Positions 46,866-56,996 of a stretch of DNA of 64,000 nucleotides are shown in pieces. The translations under genes and the position numbers were made by a program. Numbering within the stretch: position 1 is the first letter of the stretch; every line of letters begins with the position of its first letter. This stretch comes from Camellia lanceoleosa (Eukaryota; Streptophyta; Magnoliopsida; Ericales; Theaceae), in assembly GCA_025200525.1 (NCBI GenBank), contig CM045761.1, positions 43,470,190 through 43,534,189 on the forward strand. Direction: 5' to 3'. The notes below the pieces were generated by a model, which saw only the letters and a list, made by a program, of their open reading frames with translations, was not told the DNA's origin and ran no database searches.

Positions 46866-47839
46866 ATGGACTTGGGTTAATATCATTAGTTAATTTGTTG
46901 GGTAGTTTTGGGTACTGGGTTGTCTCTCTCTATTTCTCCATTTCATTTAGTGATATTTTTCTTTGTGAATTTTAGTATCATTGGTGCACTTGTGTGAAAA
47001 GAAGTACCTAAGATTAATCATGTTTTGAGTTTCATGTGATACTTTTGGGTTTTCTTCTGTTAATGTTTGTTAATTTGTGAAATTTTGGCTGATGGGTTAT
47101 CTAATTCATGATAGAAGGATGAAATCGATTTCAACTAGAGTTTTTTAATCTGTCTTTTATTTTTATTTTTTATGTTTGGTTTGATACTAGAATCTGGATC
47201 TATTTATATTCCTTGTTTATATGTTCTTTTCTTTTTGTTTATGAAGATTGGATGTGTTTGCTTATATTCCTTGATTTGTTGAGGCAATCTGAATGGAATG
47301 ATTTGTTAAGGTTTGCTGATTCCAAAAGTTGAAAAGCATAATTTTCACTCTGTTTGTTTTGGTGTTTGTGGTTTCACACTGATTTGATTTATACCCTTTC
47401 TATCCATTTCTTTATTGAATGGAATGATTTCTTCAGGTTTGCTAATTCCAAAGCTTGAAAAGCATAATTTTCACTATATATATATATACACATTTGGCAA
47501 TCACACCATAAATACTTCAAGAGCAGAGTGGTTGGATTTACCATAGATATGACAATCACACCATAAATACTTCTTCATATGTTAGAAGATCTGCCATAAA
47601 TAGACATGTTACCTCTTTAACCAAACTTATTTCCTCTATAACATCATCTTGAATCACATCATCTTGAATCATCTCTGAAAGAATTGCATCCATCTTGATG
47701 ATTAGAAAATCTCTTGGAAATTTCATATTGATGGAAATGAACTCTTTAATTTTTTTACATGCTTAATTAGCTACCTAGATTAAGGTTCTATGGTTATATT
47801 TGAAATTGAATTTTGTGTTTACTTGTAATTAGGATTAAC
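46866..47839. other. AT-rich intergenic DNA with short direct repeats
   Basis: No gene recognised. A direct repeat of about 50 bp (GGTTTGCTGATTCCAAAAG and following) is at 47310-47355 and 47434-47478; a TA-run is at about 47476-47490. Confidence 0.55.
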
Positions 47840-48226
47840 ATGTCAATGGGTTCAAACAATGATGCTGGATTCTTGCAAAATAAACGATGCAAATATGGGG
47901 AAAAAATAGGAGTGTACATATTAGAATCAGAGAAAAATCCAGGGAGGTTGTATTTCAAGTGTGCAAATAAGATTTGTGACTACTTTGTGTGGGTAGTGGC
48001 TCCTACTGGGAATGCATCAAATATCCAAAGGAGAAGTAAAGCTATTCATATGAAGAATGAAGATGAGAGTGGGTATGATTATGATTTTGAGAGAAACAAT
48101 GAAGTTTTGAATATCTTGGAATGACTTAAGGCAAACCAACAAGAATAACTTGAAGCTATGAAATTCATAATGTTGACAACCATAGTGATGGTTGGTTTTA
48201 CCATGCTAGTGGTGCTGCTCAAGTGA
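47840..48226 (+). pseudogene. GRF-type zinc-finger protein with C-terminal membrane segment
   Basis: The ATG at 47840 opens 94 codons containing the GRF zinc-finger pattern: CKYGEKIGVYILESEKNPGR, then LYFKCANKICDYFVW. After a TGA (48122) and a TAA (48146) the same frame continues to a TGA at 48224. It encodes a short helical part and a hydrophobic segment (FIMLTTIVMVGFTMLVVLL) typical of plant GRF proteins. Both internal stops fit single transitions. GRF fingers bind nucleic acid; these small plant proteins are often found with FAR1/MULE sequences. Upstream exons were not found. Confidence 0.7.
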
Positions 48227-48238
48227 ATGTAATCATTT

Positions 48239-48766
48239 CTACTGAATGTAATCACTGCTTATAGAACTTGTATTTGGTTTTGAAGCTTTTATACGTGCAT
48301 GTAAAATCTTAAGAGGAATTCCAGATTTTGAAGCCAATTCTACTTCAATTGCTTGGATGGTAGATATTTTTCTTTGGGATGGCAACATATGAATGCACTC
48401 TTGACGCACAAGGTCATGATTATGATGTTTAACAAAATCAATTGCAACATATTTTCCTAAATTTCTATTTAACTTGATACTCAATCGGGCACCACAACCA
48501 CATCTCACCTCTTGTCTCGGAAATTTTACTAGTGGATCTTGCTTGTCAATACCCCGACTTCCCTCTTTGTAACATATAAAAGTCCGTGAAGTTATTTCCT
48601 TAGTTTGTTTGTTCTTGTGTGCATATGTCTTCCTAATACTAAAGCCCACATTTCCGTCATAATTATTGTAAAAGTCATACGCAGCTTGTTCAAAGTCAAA
48701 TGACATGCCCAATTTCGGCTTCCAACCACAACTAGCCAACTCATCAACAACATTATTTTCTTCCAT
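48239..48766 (-). CDS. FAR1 DNA-binding-domain protein, short or truncated
   Basis: 175 codons on the minus strand, from ATG 48766. It shows the FAR1 domain (about residues 19-115): FDFEQAAYDFYNNYDGNVGF, then SIRKTYAHK, a CxC pair (RCGCGARL) and FVKHHNHDL, followed by HMLPSQRKIS. FAR1-related proteins descend from Mutator-like transposases. The MULE transposase and SWIM parts are absent; after GIPLK the sequence becomes unlike the family and ends in a stop, so it is probably a truncated copy. Its 3' end is 12 bp from the end of the GRF pseudogene, convergent. Confidence 0.7.
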   Translation of the reverse strand: MEENNVVDELASCGWKPKLGMSFDFEQAAYDFYNNYDGNVGFSIRKTYAHKNKQTKEITSRTFICYKEGSRGIDKQDPLVKFPRQEVRCGCGARLSIKLNRNLGKYVAIDFVKHHNHDLVRQECIHMLPSQRKISTIQAIEVELASKSGIPLKILHARIKASKPNTSSISSDYIQ

Positions 48767-50822
48767 TTCCTACAATTTAGTACCATACAAATAATAAAAA
48801 AAATAAAAATCACATCAACAACAATTGAATAATGTAATCAAAGTAAGTAGGCTTGGGATATAAATTTTTTCTTTGGGAAATAGGACAACAATATCCCAAC
48901 AATATCTTAGTTACACACTTTGCAATTCATTTCTTTCATAGCAGATTACTAAACATACTAATGATCAGTTCTTTAATTCTTGAGACCAAACATATTAAAC
49001 CACAAATACAACTTACGTAAATTTCAAAGGCAGACTACTATACAAAAACTTCAAAGGCACTACTATATAGAAATTTCATTTTTAATTCTTTTTAATGATC
49101 AAACATACTAATTGATAATCTGCAGAACCATGGGAATGTTGAAATATTTTTAGAAAGGAGCATGTTCTCATTTAGTAAGCAGGAAGGGCAGATAATTGAT
49201 AATCTCATGTCTAATGCTGATTAGAGTGTTTAGTAATACAAGACAGGTACCTAATATTATAATAGAATAGAGGTTTTTGTCTTGAACAAATTGTCAATAT
49301 TTCTACCAGTTTTGGGTGTCATCTCTTCCAGACTCACTTTTAATTGTTTTACCTTTAATTGTTTTTCAAAGCAGACTACTAAACATACTAATGATCAGTC
49401 TTTTAATTCTTGAGATCAAACATACTAAACCACAAATACAACTTACAAAATTTTTTGATCAATACTAATGATCAGTCATTTCAGGAATTTTTGAAATTTC
49501 AGATACAATAATTAGGAAGAAAAATCTAGTTATATCCGTAACATATCAAAGGAAGATGAAATGATATATCAGCAAGAAAAAATTGAAATGATGAAATACA
49601 AAAATTTCAAAATAGATACAAAAATTTCTGAAATTTCAAATACAAAAATTAAGAAGAAAATTTTGGTTATATCCGTAACATATCAGAGGAAGATGAAATG
49701 ATATATCAACAAGAAAAATCTAAAATGATGAAATGAACCTCGTCATGGCCGCAATCTCACCTTGTCGTCGCATCGCATCCCTCTGCCATCCTTCGTCCGT
49801 CACCGTCGCCGTCGCCGTCTCCTCCCTCTGCCATCCTTCGTTCTTCGTCGTCGCCGTTGCGTCTCTCCACCATCTATCTCAGTTCATTTCTCTGTGCCTT
49901 TCTCTCTCTCTCTCTCTCTGTGCACCTGTTGATGCTAGGGCTAAACAAAACATATCAGAGGAAGATGAAAATGGAAGAAGCGGGAAACTTAAATTTAGGG
50001 AGGGGGGGAACACTAACCAAAACGATGTCGTTTTAGCCAAAACAACGTCGTTTTATCGTTTTGGCGAGGGCGGCAAAGAGAACCGCATGAAAGGGCGACT
50101 GAGGATCCTTACTCGATCATGTACCACTACCATAAAAATCACATGGCAATTCAATTAATAGTAACAAACGATTCAAACAACAATATTAGCAATTCCACTC
50201 ATCATCCTCTAATCACTTCACTTAACTCTGCTGTTTGGCCCATAATTAAGCATTAATCTTGCTAATCATGGTCTGCCCATTTAATTATCTTATGTGAGGC
50301 AATGATTTTTGTTAATTGAAACCAAATGATATATCAGATGACAAAAGAAATGCTCACCAGTGGAGAAAATATATTTTCTTCTTTTCTTCCATGTTTATTT
50401 AATAAAAAAAATAATAAATAAATAAATAAAAATAAGAAGAAGAAGAAGAAGAAGAAGAATATTTTGTGAAATGTTTTTACAAAGTGAATGGTGTAGTGGT
50501 TGTATTTTTGCAATTAAAAATTATCTTAATAGTTTTTTTTTTCAATAAAAAAACTTCTCATATTATTTTGAAAAAAAAAAACCATATAATATTTTTTGGT
50601 TTTTTCAACATTACTGAATTGAGTATCACACTATTCTACCTAAAATAAAATGGCCCTATTGTGTATTGGTGAGATGAGACTACACATGGATAAACCTTCC
50701 CCAATATAGAGTAATTATTTTTTTGTCAATAGTATATATAACTATTTATTTTTAAAAATATTCTTGTCGTCTATTATTTTGAAGATAATATTGGATCAAT
50801 AAATTTTTTTTATAAATGATTA
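48767..50822. other. Intergenic DNA with direct repeats
   Basis: Two direct-repeat pairs: about 48943-49017 with 49370-49445 (CTAAACATACTAATGATCAG), and about 49494-49590 with 49631-49733 (TATATCCGTAACATATCA). The GC-rich open frame at 49733-50158 is built of GTC/CATCC repeats and a CT run and has no domain. AACGATGTCGTTTTAG and AACAACGTCGTTTTA occur close together at 50021-50055. No gene supported. Confidence 0.55.
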
Positions 50823-53777
50823 TGTAGGGAAGTATTTTGAGATGACGCCACATGGCTAAGGTGACGCTGGGGTGTCAACCGAAATGCCACGTAGGCAGAT
50901 CATGTTTGCCGAGATGTTGTAATAACCCTTACCACTGAATACCGATTAACTACCGAATACTGCTAAACTAAGACTGATTATGATAAGTAATGAATCAACT
51001 GAAATACTGAACTAACTGACTGAAAACTGGAACTGAATTGACTGAGTATATATGTTATTTTGCATTCTATCTGTTTGACTATTTGATTATCTGTTCGTAT
51101 TTTCATGTTTAAACTGTTAATTGAAGGCCTTATCAACAGCCGAATCTGAAATTGGTTGATATTCCATGATCCTTAGATTTTACGTGATTTTATGGTATAA
51201 TTATCCAAAAACTGATTGAGTATGATTAAAGTAGATTAGATATTGATAAATTGCACAAATTGGACCTAATTACCATATTGCCATCTAGTGGGCCTTTGTT
51301 TATTGATTTTTGGAGCCTCATTACACTTGAAACAAACCATTTCCTCAGCCTTATTCTCTAGCACAAACGAATTTAGAGAGAGAGAGAAACTAGAGGGGTT
51401 GTTTTCATCTCAATTTTGCTTGTGAATTGCTTGAAGACTTGGTGATCTTAGAGGATAATTGTAAATTGAGCTCCTACACCGCTAATTCAAGACTTAGGTA
51501 TGAATTTCAACCACCTGTTGTTGTATTTAAGGTTGATTCTTACAAGGTTCATGCCAAATTAGAGAGCTAAGTCATGTCTTAGTCTTAGCATGTTAAATTG
51601 AAGCTCATACCATGCATGCATGTTTATATTGTTGAAGTTTTGAGGTTGTAGTTCATAATTCCTCACATGCATGTTCATAATATTGTTATAGTTCCTGTTG
51701 TCATCATGTTTTTGCAAGATTTGAGCTCATTTGAGCAAACATGGGAGCTTTGAATTGAATTAAACTCTTGCATGTCATGTTTGTAGCATGTTCATGAAAA
51801 TTGGGTTTGAAAATGGATTTAATTAAACACCCTTGGGCCTTGATTCCTCAAATTGACCTTTGTAACATGTTGTTCTATGAGTTTACTTATGTTTTCCAGA
51901 AAATTGGCCCAAGAGGATCGAATTTTATGCATCTAAACTTGATTTTGAGTTTGGGACTCAAATCTGGAATTTCTAGATTTTTGTCGTCTGCTCGAGCGGG
52001 AAAATCGAGCTCCTAGTACTTTGCACTGCATTACAGTCTGCTCGAGCGGGGTATTTGGCGCTCAAGCGGGACCTTGTGTCTTACGCTCGAGCAGCTATCG
52101 AGTGCCCGATCGAGCGTAAATTTCACCTATCCAGTACTTTTTGGTCTGCTCAAGCGGGTAAGTTGACGCCGAAAGGAACCATTGTTCAGATGATCGCCGA
52201 AAGGGAAACCCGGCCGAGCGGGACTCTGTTTTTCTGAAGATTTTGAAAATGTTTTCTAAGTGCATTTTTACATCCTCTTTCCCTCCTAGGCATTCTTAGG
52301 ACATATTTAAGGCACCTTCTTGAGGATATAGATGTAGAACACACTGAGGCAAATTAGGGACTAAATTATTGTCCTTCCCAACTGTGTAGCTTAGTGTGTG
52401 TTCGTTCTGTACTATTTAGGGCTGGCATTCTGAGGAGACGGTCTAGCCTACTGTAGCCCAGAACTTTGTGAGTAACAATTGTGTAAAGATATGTTCAAAA
52501 TAATTATCTTTTGAATACTGAACTGTACTGCTTTTTGAACTGATATTGTTAACTGAATGAATGTATGTCCTATATTCGAATCAGACAGGCATCCTTAGCA
52601 ACATCATTATCGATCATATTATAGAGAACTCTGTCGGTTTCCTTGTTGGAACCACTATCAATCTTCGATCGATGGCCATCATTTACCGCTCGTCTTTTAA
52701 GACCTCATCGCTTGTTGTGCTAATGGATGTAGCATATATTTATTCTTGTACTAAACAACTGATATACTGATTTAATGAACTGTTTTCATTACTGTAAGGA
52801 CATTCATTCTAAACCCCTTTATGCATTATGTTATTCACTGGGCTTTAGCTCACTGCTCATATATATATGTAGGTGTACAGGCACCAGACCAATGCTAGAA
52901 GCGTCGGGGTAAACTCCATTTTTGTCAAGCCAACCATTGTGCCTCATCGCGAGGTTCCGAGCCAGCCAAGCTATGGCTTAGGGGTGTTTTATTTTTCCCC
53001 CGTCTGTCTCTGGAATTACTTGTAATAGCAGTATAGACCGTACTGTACTGTTCAGTAGGGATTAAGTCCCTGTTTTGAATGATTGTATATATGTACATAC
53101 TGTTTTGTCACCGACTGCATATATGTATGAAAAAAAATCTTTTTGCATACAGACTGTCACAGCTCATTGGATATTGTTTATTTATCGTATTAGCTTCCAC
53201 CATGCCCTCAGATCTATATCAGACATCATAATAGGCCTTCTAATCTTGACATCGTCGGTACATAATGCTAAACCCATAGGGGTGGGTTTGGGCTGTGACA
53301 GATGTTTAGGGCATTGCTGAGGTATTCTGCGAGGATACCAGAATCTGAGATATTTGGATAGAGGACTAAAGTCCTAGATGACATCAAGCTACCTATTTGG
53401 ATAGAGATGAGACTCTTGAGGGAGTTCATCTTAATTTGAATAGTATGAGTTGTGATAGATGTTATCCTTGTAAAGGATACAGTCCCATGATGTAAGACTT
53501 CTAGGGAAAGTTAGACACTGATCATTATAAAAGTAAGGCACCCTCATGGGTCTAAGGTATGCTTTTATTTGTGATGCTTTGACTTGTGCATTAAGTACTA
53601 TTTTGATATCTGTGAGAGATAAGATTTACTAACTTGATCGTCGGAGTGCCCCTGGGTGGACGAATCACTACGAGAATTCTCATCTTCTTATTACAGATTG
53701 TTGGGCTTAATCTATTCTATCGGTACTCTTCAGCTGAGTTTTCCCTTTGGTTGTGTGGTCGAAAATCGACACCCACA
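50823..53777 (+). repeat. 5' LTR of element 3, split by a solo LTR
   Basis: Probable start TGTAGGG at 50823 and end CCCACA at 53777, just before the primer site. Without the nested 2383-bp LTR and its duplication it is about 570 bp. The left border is inferred from the terminal TG and the weak inverted match to CCCACA; no second copy is in the window to confirm it. Confidence 0.5.
50918..53300 (+). mobile_element. Solo LTR of a Tekay-type element (2383 bp)
   Basis: Starts TGTAATAACCC and ends GGGCTGTGACA, matching the LTR at 56997-59409 along its length. It is flanked by GATGT at 50913-50917 and 53301-53305, a perfect 5-bp duplication. No primer site or coding follows, so it is a solo LTR left by LTR-LTR recombination. 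It differs from the other LTR most at 52575-52730, where CTG words are replaced. Confidence 0.88.
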
Positions 53778-53780
53778 ATT

Positions 53781-53800
53781 TGGCGCCGTTTGTGGGAACT
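53781..53800 (+). other. Primer-binding site of element 3 (tRNA-Asp-like)
   Basis: TGGCGCCGTTTGTGGGAACT lies 3 bp after the LTR end; it resembles the tRNA-Asp type primer site common in Tat and Athila elements. Confidence 0.65.
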
Positions 53801-53812
53801 TAGTAAGGATAG

Positions 53813-54173
53813 ATGGCTAACAACGGACAGGAAGTGAGGATTAGGGACAACATCCACAGTAAAGAGGATGAGCATGTGGATCCTAACACTGAAGGAGGGG
53901 ACCAAAATGGAAAAGTGCAAAAAGCGAATCCTGAGGCGAATAATGTCACCAAAGGCTGAGAAAGGAACCAGAAAGGTAACTGAGATGAGTACTATCGTGA
54001 AAGCGACCTTTAGGTATGGAGGGACAGATGCCAGAGAAAAGACGAGAAAACTAAAAGACATGGCAAATAAGTTGACAGATCTATAGACAGCGGTCAACCT
54101 CATGATGCAAAACAACTTGATGCAGCCGACATCCCCATTACAGGACATGCCGACACCAACAACCAAAACTGGT
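53813..54173 (+). pseudogene. gag N-terminal fragment (element 3)
   Basis: ATG at 53813, 48 codons (MANNGQEVRIRDNIHSKED and on), then a TGA at 53957 and degraded sequence. It breaks off at the minisatellite. The capsid core is missing. Confidence 0.55.
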
Positions 54174-55190
54174 GCCTAGAAGACAAGATCTCAGCCTAGA
54201 TGATTAGGTCCGAGATGCGAAGAGCTCAACTTGAGTGAGCAAATCCCAGATTCTAGAAGACAAGATCTCGGTCTAGATGATTAGGTCCGAGAAGAGAAGA
54301 GCTCACCTAAGTGAATAGATCCCAGATCTAGAAGACAAGATCTCGGCCTAGATGATTAGGTCCGAGAAGACAAGAGCTCAACTTAAGTGAGCAGATCCTA
54401 GATCCTAAAAGACAAGATCTCAACCTAGATGATTAGGTCCAAGAAGAGAAGAGTTCAGCCTAAGTGAGAAAATCCCAAATTCCAGAAAACAAGATCTCGA
54501 CCTAAATGATTAAGTCCAAGAAAAGAAGAGCTCAGCCTAAGTGAACAGATCTTAAATTCCAGAAAATAAGATCTCGACCTAGATGATTAGGTCCGAGAAG
54601 AGAATAGCTCGGCCTGAGTGAACAGATCCTAGATTCTAGAAGACAAGATCTCGGCCTAGATGATTAGGTCTGAGAAGAGAAGAGCTCTACCTGAGTGAGT
54701 AGATCCCAGATTTTAGAAAACAAGATCTCGACCTAGATGATTAGGTTTGAGAAGAGAAGAGCTCAGCCTGAGTGAGCAGATCCCGGATTCTAGAAGACAA
54801 GATCTCAGCCTAGATGATTAGGTCCGAGAAGAAAAGAGCTCAGCCTCAATGAGTGGATCCCAGATTCCAAAAGATAAGATCTCGGCCTAGATGATTTGGT
54901 CCGAGAAGACAAGAGCTCAGCCTGAGTGAGCAAATCCAAGATTATAAAAGACAAGATATCGACCTTGATGAGTAGGTTCGAGAAAAGAAGAGTTCAGCCT
55001 CAGTGAGCAGATTCCAGATTCCAGAAGACAAGATCTCGGCCTAGATGATTAAGTTTGAGAATAAAATAGCTAAACTTGAGTAAGCAGATCCCAGATTCCA
55101 GAAGACAAGTTCTTGGCCTAGATGATTAGGTCCGAGAACAGAAGAGCTCAATCTAAGTGAGAAGATCCCATATCCTAAAAGATAAAAAGA
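54174..55190 (+). repeat. 77-bp minisatellite, about 13 units (element 3)
   Basis: Unit with AGAAGACAAGATCTCGGCCT, AGATGATTAGGTCCGAGAAG and GAGCTCAGCCTGAGTGAGC. TCTCGGCCTA and TAGGTCCGAGA in each unit are complementary and can form a hairpin with a short loop. Confidence 0.9.
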
Positions 55191-55450
55191 AAGCACACAA
55201 GATCAAGCTGAAGTCGGCCAAGTTCTGCCTATCGACAGAAGGCCATCTATGCGGAAGGGTTTTTATTGGACCTCTATTATGATGTGTACATCCTTCCTAG
55301 GTTGAAGACTTTTTATACAAGGTCCACAAAGGAGTATGTGGAAACCATGCAGGAGGCAGATCCCTTGCTCACAGAACTATATCGCAGGGATTCTAATGGC
55401 CCTACATGCAAAAGGATACCGAAGCCTATATAAAAAAAGCATGAAAATGT
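55191..55450 (+). pseudogene. Integrase zinc-finger remnant (element 3)
   Basis: Readable in broken frame near 55300-55440: VHKGVCGNHAGGRSLAH followed by WPYMQKDTEAYIKKA, the zinc-binding region of a Tat integrase. The catalytic core is absent. Confidence 0.65.
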
Positions 55451-55940
55451 TGTTGAAATCCATGATTATGTGATAAAACCAAAAAGTCTTATGATGATGT
55501 TCCTCTAGCAAACATGACGAATAATTTAGACTTTCCGACATGGTAGAGTTGAACTAAGTCTGTGATGTTTTAGTATGAAACTTGACAAATAAGTTAGACT
55601 TGCCATGCTCGTAGAGTTGAACTAAGTTTGCGATGTTTCGGCATGAAACATGACAAATAACTTAAACTTGTCATATGGTAGAGTTGAACTAAATTGGCGA
55701 TGTTTCTGAATGAAACATGACAAATAACTTAGACTTACCATTTGATAAAGTTGAACTAAGTTGGCGATATTTTCGAATGAAACATAACGAATAACTTAGA
55801 CTTACCATATAGCAGAGTTGAACTCAACTTGCCTATGGTAGAGTTGAACTAAGTTGGCGATGTTTCCGAATGAAACATGATGAATAACTTAGACTTGCCA
55901 TAATGCTAGAGTTGAACTAAGTTAGATTTAGTCAAATTAA
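55451..55940 (+). repeat. 67-bp minisatellite, about 6 units (element 3)
   Basis: Unit with GTTGAACTAAGTTGGCGATG, TTTCCGAATGAAACATGACA and ATAACTTAGACTTGCCATAT. TGTTTC and GAAACA are complementary around a short loop. Confidence 0.85.
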
Positions 55941-56288
55941 CAGAGACATTGAGGTAGAAAACCTCGACTAAGATTTGTTTGAATCAGACTTCGGCAAAAT
56001 TGAAGATGCATACTTAATGTGAACATAAGTGATACTTAGGTTCACATTAGGGGGCAGGAAGCAGGAAAAGGTGAACTCCGAGGTAAGTTAGTCCAAGGTG
56101 ACCAACTAAGGGTGCACCCGAAATGAAGTGGATCCAAGATGATACATGTTAGATGTGTTCTAACATGAAGTGATTACACAGTTAAAGTATAGTTGGGAGA
56201 AGTACAAAAATATTCTAAGTATGGAATCATACAAGATAGCAAAGACAAAGACAAGCATTCAACACTTAGTGAAAAAGAGGACTTGCAT
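55941..56288. other. Spacer between minisatellite and antisense ORF (element 3)
   Basis: Non-coding as read; contains the short AC/AG-rich stretches that give overlapping plus-strand frames without domains. Confidence 0.45.
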
Positions 56289-56534
56289 TCAAAAAGACAA
56301 CTTGTTCAGATACAAAAGAAGGCACCTCGGCCCAAAACAAAACAAGATGTCAAGATGGAATCTGAATCCACCCTCGATGATAGATACTACAAGGAAGGGC
56401 ATATATGTCTCTCTAGGCATCATGGAATCTTCCTCTTCAGCCAACCTTAGATGAACGTCGGCTGGAATGAAGAATTCCTGACGGAAGTATTTTAGTTTAT
56501 TGGAGAAATCTACCCTCCATTTGAACATCCCCAT
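56289..56534 (-). pseudogene. Antisense Transposase_28-like ORF fragment (element 3)
   Basis: 81 codons on the minus strand. FIPADVHLRLAEEEDSMMPR and YMPFLVVSIIEGGFRFHLDI match the family named putative gypsy-type transposon domain (Transposase_28). In plants this domain is found in the antisense ORF of Tat elements. Only this domain is left; it lacks the coiled-coil part seen in element 2. No known activity. Confidence 0.6.
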
Positions 56535-56996
56535 GACCTCAGCTAGGGTGATTTTAGCAAGGAAGGTTGGATTGTGTGGGTTAAAGACCTCGGCGAAACC
56601 CTTAGGACTAACGGGTTATTAGTTTCAGGGTTCTGAGAAAGGTTTGGGGGCAAAATTTGTTTCAATTTTCCTAAGTGTGGATTCTAGCAAATCTTAAACC
56701 TAAGTCTATGCAAATGTACAAGATTCTAAGGCAGTAATCTACTAACAAGCAAGAATAGACAAAAAAAACAAGTCTAAAAAACATGAAATAGTGATCAGAG
56801 ATTCAAGAATACGAGAAAAATAAAGCATTGACAGATTCAGAGTATGAATAAAATTGATAGAATTCGGTGATAGTGTGCCAGAAGATATGTGTCAAATACA
56901 GAAAATGTGAAGATGGGCTCAAGAACATGAAGGACAAAATTTGAGTCAAAACAAGCGAAGGCATGTAAAACAATGGGATTCGAATATGTATACAAT
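56535..56996. other. Residual 3' domain of element 3
   Basis: No coding or repeat recognised; ends at the Tekay insertion (flank ACAAT). Confidence 0.4.

Larger units (their letters stand above)
50823..56996 (+). mobile_element. Internally deleted Tat element (element 3)
   Basis: 5' LTR (50823-53777, with a nested solo LTR), primer site, start of gag, 77-bp minisatellite, integrase remnant, 67-bp minisatellite and antisense Transposase_28-like ORF. Most of gag-pol is missing. The Tekay element at 56997 interrupts it before any 3' LTR, which may lie beyond the window. Confidence 0.65.

Noticed and set aside
49733..50158. 141-codon open frame
   Set aside because: Low-complexity GTC/CATCC and CT repeats, no recognisable domain, no splice or promoter context.
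53868..54086. Second plus-strand frame over the gag start of element 3
   Set aside because: Shadow of the gag region in another frame; Lys-rich composition only.
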